NCBI GenBank assembly: GCA_044228285.1
Contig: JBGAVD010000004.1
Location: forward strand, 186,001-250,000
Direction of reading: 5' to 3'
DNA length: 64,000 nucleotides
Source: JBBATK01 sp044228285
Lineage (GTDB): Bacteria; Bacteroidota; Ignavibacteria; Kapaibacteriales; NICIL-2
Positions 44,895 to 54,597 of this stretch are shown here, one piece after another (position 1 is the stretch's first letter; every line of letters starts with the position of its first letter). The notes under the pieces were generated by a model. That model was not told where the DNA came from, made no database searches, and was given only the letters and a program-made list of their open reading frames with translations. The position numbers and the translations under genes are program-made.

Positions 44895-46130
44895 TTACTC
44901 ACTGCGTAGTGCTTCTGTGATACGAGTTGCTGCAGCGCGACGTGCAGGAACGATAGTGGCAAGAAACGAAAAGAGGATGGTCAGGACGCAAATCGCGGTC
45001 ACGTCCAACCATGCTATTTGAACGGGAATCGCACTCACAATGAAGCTCTGAGGATCGAAGCCTATGAGTTTGAAGTGTATCTGAGCTTCGCACAAACCAA
45101 GACCAATAATCAAACCTAAGACGGTCCCAATAATGCCTATCATGAGTCCCTCATGCAAGAAAATCTTCTTGATAAGAGATGGTGGAGCTCCCATTGACAT
45201 CATGATTCCAATGTCCGCTCGTTTCTTCACAATGGTCATCGTGAGCATAGCAAAGATGTTGAAGACCGAGACCATTACTATGACGGAGAGAATAATGAAG
45301 GATGCAAATCTCTCAAAACGCATCACACTGTATAGGTCTTTGTGAAGATCGTACCAGGTTTCGATCCTATAACGTTCACCAAGCGAACTTCTCAGCTTTG
45401 CGGCGAGCTCATCGGCATACTCTGGATCGTCCAAACGGATGTCAAGCGAGCTACACTGATTGGGTTGAGCAGAGAATAGTCGTTGCGCAACGTCTGTGTT
45501 GCAGTATGCAAAAGACGAATTGTACTCTTTGGAGTTGGTATAGAAAATGCCACTAACTACACAACGAACACCTTGAGGTGCCATCAGAGATTGTAGTGCA
45601 TTCTCTATAAAGTTTGGCGACATCAAGCTCAGCGTATCGTCGACTTGAAGAAGAGCGGTATTTGCAAACTCTGCACCAATAACGATCGACGGCAGAGTCG
45701 CCGAACTATCACTCTTGAAGCTACCCACAACCAGCGAAGCAGCAACTCCCGAAACTGCCTGAAATTCGTCTTCGTGTACACCGTGGAGTTGAACAACTTG
45801 GAAGGTGTTGTGAACACTCACTACGGCACGCCCGCTTACAACAGCTTGCGCAGCCTTCACATGCGGAGTTGACCGAAGTTGTTCCAAAAGCTCAGGGCTC
45901 CGCTGCAACCAGGCTCCTTGCTCAGGAAGCACTCGAAGATGCGGATCATAAGCCATCATGCTCGATTGATAGACTTCACGAAAACCGTTGAAGATCGATG
46001 ACACACAGATGATAGCGGCCACGCCAACAGCTATGCCTACCAGCGATAGAATAGTGATAACGCTGATAAACTGTAAGGATCGGCGTGCAATGAGGTAACG
46101 CCGGGCAATCCACGTACTAAGTTGATTCAT
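44895..46130 (-). CDS. LolC/LolE-type ABC transporter permease
   Basis: A 411-aa inner-membrane permease of the FtsX/MacB fold. The N-terminus STWIARRYLIARRSLQFISVITILSLVGI is typical of LolC/E, as are one first helix, a long periplasmic domain (about 75-260) and three C-terminal helices with the MTIVKKRADIGIMMSMGAP coupling loop. LolCDE extracts lipoproteins from the inner membrane. No ATPase (LolD) gene adjoins. The open frame starts at 46211; the ATG at 46130 is preferred because it begins the conserved N-terminus. The lamin-tail gene ends 77 nt upstream. Confidence 0.85.
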   Translation of the reverse strand: MNQLSTWIARRYLIARRSLQFISVITILSLVGIAVGVAAIICVSSIFNGFREVYQSSMMAYDPHLRVLPEQGAWLQRSPELLEQLRSTPHVKAAQAVVSGRAVVSVHNTFQVVQLHGVHEDEFQAVSGVAASLVVGSFKSDSSATLPSIVIGAEFANTALLQVDDTLSLMSPNFIENALQSLMAPQGVRCVVSGIFYTNSKEYNSSFAYCNTDVAQRLFSAQPNQCSSLDIRLDDPEYADELAAKLRSSLGERYRIETWYDLHKDLYSVMRFERFASFIILSVIVMVSVFNIFAMLTMTIVKKRADIGIMMSMGAPPSLIKKIFLHEGLMIGIIGTVLGLIIGLGLCEAQIHFKLIGFDPQSFIVSAIPVQIAWLDVTAICVLTILFSFLATIVPARRAAATRITEALRSE

Positions 46131-46207
46131 GGTGACTGTTTGGTCTGCAAAACGAGCTGCGATTCTGCATTGTTGTTCGAAAGAGAAGCTGCAATATCTG
46201 CATTTCG

Positions 46208-47881
46208 TCATTCTCCTAAAGCAATTACGAGAGTCTGGAGCTCAGTTCGAAGGCTAATGAGATCAGTTGATTCAACAGAAACTATGTAAGCGCCGACCGG
46301 CAGACAAAAACCCGCGGCATTTCGTCCATCCCAAAGTACCTGGAAATCAGACCCTACATACAATCCATTCTCGATTTCACGTACACAACGACCTTCCACA
46401 TCGAAGACACGAACGAGAACTCGCGACTGAACCGTAGACAAACGCACGCGAATGACTGTGCTTTGTCGCGAGCCCAACACGCTCCTAGGTGAAAATGGGT
46501 TTGGGCTAGCACTGAGCTCTGGCGCTGAGGAAACTTCGCGAGCAACACTATTGACAGCACCAGGCGTTATTCCAGATGTGTCTGTGCACGTTGTCCAAGA
46601 CCAAGGCAGATCCGAGCGAAGAAGCGGAGAAACTTTCTCAAGTGATTTACCTTTCGTCTCGGCTGCTGCGCCAGAATGCCAGCTAGAAAGATAGGCGAGT
46701 GAGTCAATGCATTTAAGGTAGCTATCTCGAAGCACCACCTGATCTTCAGTACTTCGAAGTGTGAAGTTCCCAGAACAGATCATCCCAGATTTCTTTGAAA
46801 TGAGCTGAGGATTCCGCTCAAAGAAGGTGCTATCTCGCGAGAAAGCCATGTAAGCCATCGAAGTGAGTATGCACGTTGAATCAATGCGCATTGTTCCACC
46901 AGAACCATCACAGAAGAGCATTGTTTGAAGGTCGAGCTCTTGGTCCGACGCGTTATACAATTCGACAAACTCGCACTGCGTGTGTAGTGGGTCAAAATGC
47001 ACTTCGTTTATCCGTAGGCTTTGTCTAGCTGGGCTTAAGCGAAGAAGCATGGATGCTGTGTCGTTGACTCGTCGTTGATCACCACTCATCGAAAGTGATG
47101 CGCGCAAGCTGCATCGACCAAGATGGTTGACGAGTGTCTGAATGTTCTCAAGACTTTGCACCCATATAAAGCTCTCTCCGCGTTGAAGCTGTTGCAGTGT
47201 TTGAGCTTCGAATGACGTAGAGTCTACACGCACCAGGAGTGTTGACTCGTTGCAAGGACCACGACTCATGTTCTTACAAACCACACGCACACGTTGGGCT
47301 TGTGAGTCGATCTCGATAGATGAGATGCCGATATCTAGCTCAAGGAAGGCGACAGAATTTGCAAAACCGCAACTTGCACCATCACTATACTGGCAGGCTT
47401 TCAGGTTCATAAAGTCACGCACCAATCCTTTCGCGTCGATGCGTTCTATACTGCGGCCTGGTGTCATTAAAGAGTCGGAGTAGGTGAGAGAGTCGAGGCT
47501 AACTGAGTCTTTCGTCTGCAAGAACAGAGCCTCGCCACTGTTGTTCAACGATGGTATGTTCAGCTTGACAATCTGGGCTTCACTCGGAAGCAGTCGTTGC
47601 GATCGAAGAGCGGCACTGTCTTTACACAAAATAGCAAACGCACCCGCTTCCAAATGCAGCTTCGGGATGAGAACACGAGAGTTTGCGTCGTGCAGGTAGA
47701 TGTTTTCAAGCGTATGCGCTACGGAGTCGGAATTGTAGAGCTCAACCCATTCTGGCTCTGGTGATCGTGGCGCAAACATGATCTCATTGATCACAACCTG
47801 AGCCAAAAGTGGAGGCTGCAGGCAGAGTACGAGAATGCAAAGGACGCTACCGAACGAGTGGCGTGCAGGCGCAAAGCGCAT
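46208..47881 (-). CDS. Secreted lamin-tail-domain protein with FlgD-Ig-like C-terminus
   Basis: A 557-aa exported protein. A signal peptide (ending PPLLAQ) is followed by two lamin-tail-like beta domains (VVINEIMFAPRSPEPEWVEL, about residues 29-140; LRINEVHFDPLHTQCEFVEL, about 285-400), a middle CARDB-like stretch, and a C-terminal FlgD-Ig-like domain (SASPNPFSPRS ... VLWDGRNAAGFCLPVGAYIV, given in part) that resembles the sorting-region domains of secreted FCB proteins. The ATG at 47881 starts the signal peptide; the frame is open to 47938. Function unknown; probably cell-surface or extracellular. Confidence 0.82.
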   Translation of the reverse strand: MRFAPARHSFGSVLCILVLCLQPPLLAQVVINEIMFAPRSPEPEWVELYNSDSVAHTLENIYLHDANSRVLIPKLHLEAGAFAILCKDSAALRSQRLLPSEAQIVKLNIPSLNNSGEALFLQTKDSVSLDSLTYSDSLMTPGRSIERIDAKGLVRDFMNLKACQYSDGASCGFANSVAFLELDIGISSIEIDSQAQRVRVVCKNMSRGPCNESTLLVRVDSTSFEAQTLQQLQRGESFIWVQSLENIQTLVNHLGRCSLRASLSMSGDQRRVNDTASMLLRLSPARQSLRINEVHFDPLHTQCEFVELYNASDQELDLQTMLFCDGSGGTMRIDSTCILTSMAYMAFSRDSTFFERNPQLISKKSGMICSGNFTLRSTEDQVVLRDSYLKCIDSLAYLSSWHSGAAAETKGKSLEKVSPLLRSDLPWSWTTCTDTSGITPGAVNSVAREVSSAPELSASPNPFSPRSVLGSRQSTVIRVRLSTVQSRVLVRVFDVEGRCVREIENGLYVGSDFQVLWDGRNAAGFCLPVGAYIVSVESTDLISLRTELQTLVIALGE

Positions 47882-47975
47882 GCCGCCATACAGAAAAATC
47901 TCTTGAAGAGTCATATGGACAATTATCTGCCAATCCATCAGCAGAACAGAAATCTATGGCAAAATGAACTCTGTG

Positions 47976-48473
47976 TTAGAAACGACTATGCGTGACGATG
48001 AGCTCAATGAGCTTTTCACAGAGTTGCACTTCGGATGGACCAAAGCGGGCGGGTATGGGCGAATCGAGATCGAATATAGCCTGAACACTTCCATTGTGCA
48101 TGAGCGGTAGGACGAGCTCCGAGCGAGATTGCGGATCGCACGATATGTGACCTTCAAACTGCAGAACATCGTCTACTACAATCGCTTCGCGACGCACTAC
48201 ACAACTACCACAAACACCACTGCCCACGGTAATACGAGTGCATGCAGGTTTACCCTGAAAGGGGCCGAGATGGAGCGTGCTGCCTTCAACCAGATAGAAT
48301 CCAACCCAATTCAGAGCGGGCAATGAGTGGTACACGAGGGAGCAGATGTTGGCTGCGTTCGACAAGAAGTAATCTTCACCCTCGACCAATGCCTTGGCAT
48401 ACCGGCGGAGCCCATCATGAAGTTCTTCGGTGCTCAGTTGTTCGGCATCCAGGATGTATTTTGCTTCGTTCAT
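47976..48473 (-). CDS. Free methionine-(R)-sulfoxide reductase (GAF domain)
   Basis: A 165-aa GAF-domain protein of the fRMsr (YebR/MsrC) family, which reduces free methionine-R-sulfoxide with thioredoxin. The three redox cysteines are present at 78 (ACTRI), 88 (GVCG) and 112 (HISCD), each six residues before the E. coli positions; NWVGFY and SELVLPL are further family motifs. The open frame runs on to 48821, but the part before the ATG at 48473 overlaps ligA and does not fit the family. It is divergent from ligA. Confidence 0.92.
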   Translation of the reverse strand: MNEAKYILDAEQLSTEELHDGLRRYAKALVEGEDYFLSNAANICSLVYHSLPALNWVGFYLVEGSTLHLGPFQGKPACTRITVGSGVCGSCVVRREAIVVDDVLQFEGHISCDPQSRSELVLPLMHNGSVQAIFDLDSPIPARFGPSEVQLCEKLIELIVTHSRF

Positions 48474-48587
48474 ATTGGCTGTAGTTGATAGTGCAAACAT
48501 AGAGAGACAGCCGAGCCTGGGCAATGCAGAAATAGTGAAAGAACAAAATCGCAACGTGCAAAACTGGACATGAGTGGAGAAAGAAAA

Positions 48588-50621
48588 ATGAAATCGAATG
48601 CTGAAACTGAACAACGTGTAGCAGAGCTGTCTGAGCTGATTCGTAGGCATGACTACCAATACTATGTGGAAGCCGAACCTACGATTAGCGACCGCGAATA
48701 CGATCTGTTGTTTCGCGAACTTCAAGATATAGAGGCTCTGCACCCAGAGTTTGTACGATCTGATTCGCCAACACAGCGGGTGGGCGGACAAGCACTCAAA
48801 TCCTTTACTCAGGTGCAACACCAGCGTCCAATGCTATCGCTCGGAAACACGTACTCACGTGAGGAGTTAGAAGATTTCGACCGACGTGTGCGAGGATTGC
48901 TTGAAGGCAAAGACTTCCAGTATGTTGTTGAGTTAAAGTATGATGGTGTTGCAATGTCGCTGCAGTATCGAGACGGGCAACTCTTTCAAGCAGCCACGCG
49001 TGGAGATGGTACGGTTGGAGATGATATCACCGAGAATGTGAAGACCATTCGCAGTATTCCACTTCGTGTTCGAAAGGTAGAGTACCAAGGAGTCGAGCTA
49101 CGGAACTTTGAAGTGCGCGGTGAAGTGTATATGCTGAATGATGACTTCTTAAAACTGAATCAAGAACGCGAGGAACAAGGTGAGAAAACCTACGCGAACC
49201 CACGGAATACTACAGCTGGCACATTAAAGCAGCTTGATGCACGAGAAGTTGCCAAGCGTTCTCTGCAGATGGTTTGTTATTTCTTAGCAAGTGAAGAGGT
49301 TGCATTGCACTCTCACAGTGAGAATCTTGAGTTGCTCCAACAGCTTGGTTTTCCAGTAGGATCTCAACGAACAATCTGTTCGAATCTCAACGAAGTGTTT
49401 GCCTTCATTCACCGTTTTGAGTCTGAACGCGATCAGTTGCCATTTATGATCGATGGCATCGTCCTCAAAGTCAATTTGTTACGTCAGCAAGATGAGCTTG
49501 GCATGGTTGCTCGTTCTCCGCGTTGGGCGATAGCATACAAGTATGAAGCGCAGAAGGCGATCACTAAGCTGAACGCGATTAGCTTTCAAGTTGGTCGCAC
49601 CGGTGCCGTTACTCCGGTCGCAGAGCTAGAACCCGTGTTTCTTGCTGGCTCAACGATCTCTCGAGCAACGCTGCACAATGCCGACTTCATTGCGCAACTA
49701 GGGCTTCGCGTTGGTGACTTTGTGCAAATAGAAAAGGGCGGCGAAGTCATTCCCAAAGTAAGTGCTGTTGTTTTGGAGAAGCGTGGCGAGGACACCGTCG
49801 AGTTTTGTTTTCCAGAATCGTGTCCATGCGAGCACCATAGTAGTCTCCACCGACCAGAAGGTGAAGCAAACTACTATTGCGAGGCAGCACAGTGTCCCTG
49901 GCAGATTCGTCGCCGGATTGAACACTTTGCTTCGCGAAAGGCAATGGACATCGAAGGGTTGGGCGAGAAGGTCGTAGATGAATTCGTACAACGTGGATTA
50001 CTTTCAACAATTGCCGACATCTACAAGCTTCATACTCATGCCAACACAATTCGCGAGCTTGACGGTTGGGGAGAGAAGAGCGTTGAGAAACTCTTACAGG
50101 GAATTGACAAGAGTAAGGCAATACCTTACAACCGCGTTCTTTTTGCGTTGGGTATTCGATTTGTTGGAGAGGGTGTGGCGAAGGTACTGGCACGCGCCTT
50201 CCCATCGATCGAGAAGTTGCGGGCAGCTAGCTTTGATGAGCTCTGCGCAGTGAATGATGTTGGACAACGGATAGCGCAGTCAGTCATTGACTTCTTTGCC
50301 GATCCGGAAGAGAAAGAGATCGTCGATGCACTGCAGACCTCTGGTTTGCAGTGCGAATCAGTAGTTGATGTAAATCAGACTTCAGAATGGGCTGGGATGA
50401 CTTTTGTTCTTACCGGAGAACTGGAGTCGATGCCGAGGTCGAAAGCTGGAGAGTTGATTGAAGCAAAAGGTGCCAAGGTTTCGTCTTCTGTGAGCAAGAA
50501 AACTACAATGGTAGTTGCCGGAGCGAATGCTGGCTCGAAGCTGAGTAAGGCTCAAGAGCTAGGCGTACGTGTAATTTCAGAGCAAGACTTGCTCAGCATG
50601 TTGGAAGCGAAGGCGAGTTGA
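48588..50621 (+). CDS. ligA: NAD+-dependent DNA ligase
   Basis: The replicative DNA ligase (677 aa). Domain Ia (HDYQYYVEAEPTISDREYD) precedes the adenylation domain with catalytic Lys117 in ELKYDG; then come the OB fold, a four-Cys zinc finger (SCPCEHH ... YYCEAAQC), helix-hairpin-helix repeats and a C-terminal BRCT domain (about 600-677, FVLTGELESMPRSKAGELIE). The ATG at 48588 has GGAG 8 nt upstream; an ATG at 48570 would add six residues. Confidence 0.97.
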   Translation: MKSNAETEQRVAELSELIRRHDYQYYVEAEPTISDREYDLLFRELQDIEALHPEFVRSDSPTQRVGGQALKSFTQVQHQRPMLSLGNTYSREELEDFDRRVRGLLEGKDFQYVVELKYDGVAMSLQYRDGQLFQAATRGDGTVGDDITENVKTIRSIPLRVRKVEYQGVELRNFEVRGEVYMLNDDFLKLNQEREEQGEKTYANPRNTTAGTLKQLDAREVAKRSLQMVCYFLASEEVALHSHSENLELLQQLGFPVGSQRTICSNLNEVFAFIHRFESERDQLPFMIDGIVLKVNLLRQQDELGMVARSPRWAIAYKYEAQKAITKLNAISFQVGRTGAVTPVAELEPVFLAGSTISRATLHNADFIAQLGLRVGDFVQIEKGGEVIPKVSAVVLEKRGEDTVEFCFPESCPCEHHSSLHRPEGEANYYCEAAQCPWQIRRRIEHFASRKAMDIEGLGEKVVDEFVQRGLLSTIADIYKLHTHANTIRELDGWGEKSVEKLLQGIDKSKAIPYNRVLFALGIRFVGEGVAKVLARAFPSIEKLRAASFDELCAVNDVGQRIAQSVIDFFADPEEKEIVDALQTSGLQCESVVDVNQTSEWAGMTFVLTGELESMPRSKAGELIEAKGAKVSSSVSKKTTMVVAGANAGSKLSKAQELGVRVISEQDLLSMLEAKAS

Positions 50622-50671
50622 GCGGTGTTTACAATACTATAGCTTGACGTGGAATCATCATTGTTGAGTTT

Positions 50672-50716
50672 GCGACAGAAGAGCTTGCAAACAAATCAGC
50701 TTGTTTCGCCTGTCGC
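50672..50716. terminator. Stem structure between converging ligA and tail-fibre-like gene
   Basis: GCGACAG (50672-50678) pairs with CTGTCGC (50710-50716), enclosing an inner 6-bp stem (50689-50694 with 50701-50706). It lies midway between two converging stops. No long U-tract follows, so bidirectional termination is likely but not certain. Confidence 0.45.
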
Positions 50717-50760
50717 CTAAAAATTGATTCTCGTCGAAACTTCTCGCTTTCGAACCACAT

Positions 50761-52089
50761 TTATTCTACTCTTGTGGCATTCATATAAGAAAAAGCTTTG
50801 ACGGTCGTAGGGATGGCATTTGTTGAGTTTTGAGCCCATTGCAGCTGAACTGTTCCAGCAGTACCTCCCACAACAATGATTCCTTTTAAGTGAATCAAGT
50901 TCTCAGTGTCATTTACGCTGAAGAAGTTGCTGATGTGGTATTCAGTCCCGGAGCTAGTCATTTCGAGAAAGCCGTCATCACTGTCATCGTTATCACCAGT
51001 TGCTGTTACCCACATAGTTGAACCCGCTGGAAGTGCAAGTGCGAACTTGAAATCGCCAGCGCTACCGACAACGCGAATCATGACATCGATAGTCCAAGTT
51101 TCATTGGCTCCAATGGTCACTTGCAAGTTGTCGTCGTTCTGCAAGGTGGAGTTGGTATATGACTCATCGCTTGTTTTACGTGCAAATGAAGTTGTCCCAA
51201 CATTCGACCAAGTCAACACTCCCGAGCCGTTCGTCTGCAGAAATTGATTTGCCTCTCCATCCGTTGTTGGTAAAGTATAGGTGATGTTCGACGATTGAGC
51301 TGCAGCCTTAAACGCGGTGTAGTTTGACCCTGACGTACTTGGTTCGGCTAGTCTGAGTTCAGCTGCCGTATTGTTATTGTTATTTAAGAGAACGTTTCCA
51401 TTCATGGTCTCTACTGCTTGCGACGGAGTTGTTGTGCCAACTCCCACGTTGCCACTCGCAACAACAATTCCATAGTTGTTTGTTGCACCACTGGCACTGA
51501 AGTATCCGGCAACGTTTGTACTTGCTGTTCCGGTGTGGGTGTTCGACACCTTTGTGCCGTAGGTAGTTTGTGTTGAAGTCGCATTAGCTCCGGAACTCGA
51601 AATGTTGAGCAGCGTTTGGGCGTTCGACGCAGCTGCTGTAGAGCTCGTGCTCAACGTGAGTGCGTTTGTACCAGCGAGCGAGTTCCACTGCCATGTTTGC
51701 GCATAGTTGGCGTTATCGATACTGTTTGTTGAGGAAGCGAGAGTAAGGCCAGATATTGGAGTATTTATACTCGCGGAGCCCCAACTCAAGACACCACTTC
51801 CATTTGTTGTCAGCTGTTGTCCACTTGAACCATCAGCTGTAGGAAGTGTATACGCCACGTTCGCGGCGTTGGCACCAGCTTTGAACGATGTAGTAAAGGT
51901 TCGGGCTGGATTGTAGAACAAGAGTTGTCCCGCTGTTGAGGCAGCACTTGTATCAATGGTCATGTTGCCACCGCTAAAGCGGCTGGCACCGTTTACATGT
52001 AAAGTTGTACTTGGTGCAGTCGTCCCAATACCGACGCTACCACTAGCGACGAGCAAGCCATAGTTGTTTGTACCACCGCTGGCTGACAC
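50761..52089 (-). CDS. Tail-fibre-like protein, C-terminal part (after in-frame TGA)
   Basis: The 442-aa open frame that continues, in the same reading frame and 18 codons later, the gene at 52144-54366. It has beta-repeat phrases (SVGIGTTAPSTTLHVNG, YTLPTADGSSGQQLTTNGSG, NNYGIVVASG) and ends in a ~140-residue domain (50764-51183) with TLQNDDNLQVTIGANETW, LPAGSTM, and TAGTVQLQWAQ, shared with the two genes upstream. By itself it has no signal peptide and its GTG start lacks a ribosome site, so it is most likely the downstream part of an originally 1201-codon gene. Confidence 0.75.
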   Translation of the reverse strand: MSASGGTNNYGLLVASGSVGIGTTAPSTTLHVNGASRFSGGNMTIDTSAASTAGQLLFYNPARTFTTSFKAGANAANVAYTLPTADGSSGQQLTTNGSGVLSWGSASINTPISGLTLASSTNSIDNANYAQTWQWNSLAGTNALTLSTSSTAAASNAQTLLNISSSGANATSTQTTYGTKVSNTHTGTASTNVAGYFSASGATNNYGIVVASGNVGVGTTTPSQAVETMNGNVLLNNNNNTAAELRLAEPSTSGSNYTAFKAAAQSSNITYTLPTTDGEANQFLQTNGSGVLTWSNVGTTSFARKTSDESYTNSTLQNDDNLQVTIGANETWTIDVMIRVVGSAGDFKFALALPAGSTMWVTATGDNDDSDDGFLEMTSSGTEYHISNFFSVNDTENLIHLKGIIVVGGTAGTVQLQWAQNSTNAIPTTVKAFSYMNATRVE

Positions 52090-52143
52090 ATATGCACCAA
52101 CATTCGTTGAGCTTGTTCCCGTGTGCGCATTTGTTGCGTAGAG

Positions 52144-54366
52144 TCAGTAGGTCGTCTGTGTACTCGTTGCATTAGCACCAGTCAAAGTGAGGTTTAGGAG
52201 CTTCTGTGCATTACTAGCCGCAGCAGTTGAGCTTGACGAAAGTGTAAGAGCTGAGGTAGCGCCAAGACTGTTCCATTGCCACGTTTGAGCATAGTCCGCG
52301 TTGTTTATCGTATTTGTCGCTGCCGCTACAGTGAGTGCTGAAATGGCATTCGAACTAGACGCTGACTGCCACGAGAGATTCCCACTTGCGTCTGATTGTA
52401 AGTACTGTCCGGCGCTTGGAGCTGCCGTAGGTAGCACATAGTCGATGTTCGCTGCTTGCGCACCAGCTTTGATCGAAGTACTAAACGTGCGTGCAGGATT
52501 GTTGAAGATAAGCTTGCCTGCTGTTGAAGCTGCTGAAGTATCCACAAGAATGTTTCCTGCAACATGCAAACGTTGAGAAGGAGCGCTTGATCCAATTCCA
52601 ATGTTACCTGAAGAAATGGATGTCTGTGATCCGTTAACTGAAGTGCCATAGATCAAGTTGCCAATACTGAGCTGATTGCTCCCCGATGCACTCGGAGCAT
52701 CAATGTTATATCCAATGATGATATTGTTCGAGCCCGTACTAAGAGCATCGCCAGCCTGATAACCTAGAGCGATGTTGTTGGATCCAGTCGTGATGCCAAG
52801 AGCTCCCGTACCGACTGCGGTGTTGTTGCTCGTAGTTGTAAGGCTGCTTAGCGTATTTCGTCCCATGGCCACGTTCGAGCCACCGCTACTCACGAGAGCA
52901 AGACTATTGTAGCCGACACCAGTATTCAAGGTGCCGCTAACCGTTTCGTTCCCACCAGAGAGAAAGGTGTTATCTGTGCCAATGTTTGCAAGAATACGGC
53001 CACCAACTTGCAGTCGCGCGCTCGGTGATGAGGCAAAGATTCCAAGACGTGAGTTTGTGTTATCCCAAACCATATTCCCACTCGAACCAAGTGTTGTTGG
53101 TGCTGTAAAGAACGCAACTTCTGTGTTCACTCCACTCCCGCCAATTGTTCCTGTGGCAGCAGAAGCCCAGCTCAGAGAGCCAGAACCATTCGTGGAGAGC
53201 ACTTGTCCAGAACTTCCATCTGCAGCAGGTAGTGTATATGTTACACTGGCAGCCTGAGCTTGAGCTTTGAGTGCGCTATAGTGGCTACCACTTGCGCTTG
53301 GCTCGTATAGTCTTAACTCTGTAGCTGTGCCGCTGTTTGTTAGTTGTACGTTCGAAGTGAAAGACTTTGTGCCTCCGATAGTTTGTGCACCCTCGGTCAT
53401 GACAAAACTGGCGCTTGCTCCAGCATCAGGTATGGTGTAGCTGCGAGCCGCTCCGAGTGAAGCAAGTGAGATAGTGGCAGCGTTTGAACTCACTTGACCG
53501 TCATTGATGATCAAAGAGCCAGCGTTTGAGTTTGATCCAAGAGTGAGAGCTCCTGCGAGTGTTTTTACTTGTAGATTCTCAACCCAAGATGATCCACTCC
53601 ATCGTAACGTAGAACTCGTAGTTGTACCGTTTGTAAGAGAGGCAAGTGATACCCATGATAGATTTGCGCTCGCGTCTGAGCTAAGAACTTGCCCACTTGT
53701 GGGAGCAGACGTTGGAAGAGTGTAGCTAAGGTTTTGTGTTTGTGCGCCAGACTTGAATGCGCTGTAGAAAGTGCCAAGAGGGTTCGCCAAGCGGAGCTGG
53801 GCTGCAGTGCCGCTGCTTACACTATCGAGATAGAGGTGTCCACCACTGAGATGCAGGAGCTGTGTCGGCGATGAGGTTCCAATGCCAACCAGCCCTGTTG
53901 AGAGAACTCGTATACGCTCGGTGTTGTTTGTGAGAATGCGTAAACTTTGTGCATCTGTAGTGCCGAGAAACATGGTTGCAGGATTCGTGCTAGCATTACC
54001 GACAAGTGACCAGGCGGTGCTTCCAGCAACTGTTTCCGGACTAATCCACTCAAGACTTGTACCGTTCATTCGCAAAAGCTGTTGTGTTGTTCCCGGACTT
54101 AATAGACTCATTTGTCCTGTCGTCCCGTTCACATATGCTAACTGCGATGCAGAACTTCCAAGCGTTGCAGGAAGGAGAAGTCGATACGAACTTATGGTGG
54201 CACTCGGTAGAGATATCCAAGCAGAGCCGCCAGCAGGACTACTCAATCGTAAAGAGTCCGAACCAACTCCCTGAGCTACCAGCTTGGGTGTCGACAGCGC
54301 GACAAGTCCAAAAACAACTATTGAAACTACGAAAGGTATGCACTTCTTGCATTTCATGACGTTCAT
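52144..54366 (-). CDS. Secreted tail-fibre-like repeat protein, interrupted by TGA
   Basis: A 740-aa exported protein with a signal peptide (MKCKKCIPFVVSIVVFGLVALS, in part, after MNV). It is built of repeated beta modules (YRLLLPATLGSSASQLAYVNG; LRLYEPSASGSHYSAL; YTLPAADGSSGQVLSTNG) and one head-repeat stack at about 52640-52990 (NTAVGTGALGITTGSNNIALGYQAG, in part). It stops at TQTTY-TGA, where the homologous parts of this gene and of the 2271-aa gene have TQTTYG (GGA or GGC). Reading continues in frame after the stop. So a G-to-T change, or a sequence error, splits a longer gene. No catalytic domain is present. It resembles phage tail fibres and YadA-like heads in repeat style. Confidence 0.85.
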   Translation of the reverse strand: MNVMKCKKCIPFVVSIVVFGLVALSTPKLVAQGVGSDSLRLSSPAGGSAWISLPSATISSYRLLLPATLGSSASQLAYVNGTTGQMSLLSPGTTQQLLRMNGTSLEWISPETVAGSTAWSLVGNASTNPATMFLGTTDAQSLRILTNNTERIRVLSTGLVGIGTSSPTQLLHLSGGHLYLDSVSSGTAAQLRLANPLGTFYSAFKSGAQTQNLSYTLPTSAPTSGQVLSSDASANLSWVSLASLTNGTTTSSTLRWSGSSWVENLQVKTLAGALTLGSNSNAGSLIINDGQVSSNAATISLASLGAARSYTIPDAGASASFVMTEGAQTIGGTKSFTSNVQLTNSGTATELRLYEPSASGSHYSALKAQAQAASVTYTLPAADGSSGQVLSTNGSGSLSWASAATGTIGGSGVNTEVAFFTAPTTLGSSGNMVWDNTNSRLGIFASSPSARLQVGGRILANIGTDNTFLSGGNETVSGTLNTGVGYNSLALVSSGGSNVAMGRNTLSSLTTTSNNTAVGTGALGITTGSNNIALGYQAGDALSTGSNNIIIGYNIDAPSASGSNQLSIGNLIYGTSVNGSQTSISSGNIGIGSSAPSQRLHVAGNILVDTSAASTAGKLIFNNPARTFSTSIKAGAQAANIDYVLPTAAPSAGQYLQSDASGNLSWQSASSSNAISALTVAAATNTINNADYAQTWQWNSLGATSALTLSSSSTAAASNAQKLLNLTLTGANATSTQTTY

Positions 54367-54597
54367 CCTGAATCGAGTGTGTTGACTAAAATCAGAGCAT
54401 TGTCAGAATGCTCAGCGCTAGCATTGCAAAGACCCTGCCAAAAAAGCAACACAGTACTGATTAATGGATGTTGAGAAAATCAATTGGTTCAGTGATCCCA
54501 ACGCGTGATTTCAGAATCGGAGGGAGGAAAAGCAAAAAAAAAGTGCTCTAAGTGCTTGAATAACAATATTTTATGCATTGATAGTGAGGTTGTTCAA

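Noticed and set aside
52144..52146. Selenocysteine or reassigned TGA in the tail-fibre-like gene
   Set aside because: The matching codon in the paralogues is Gly, no SECIS-like need is apparent, and many other genes here end in TGA, so TGA is a normal stop.
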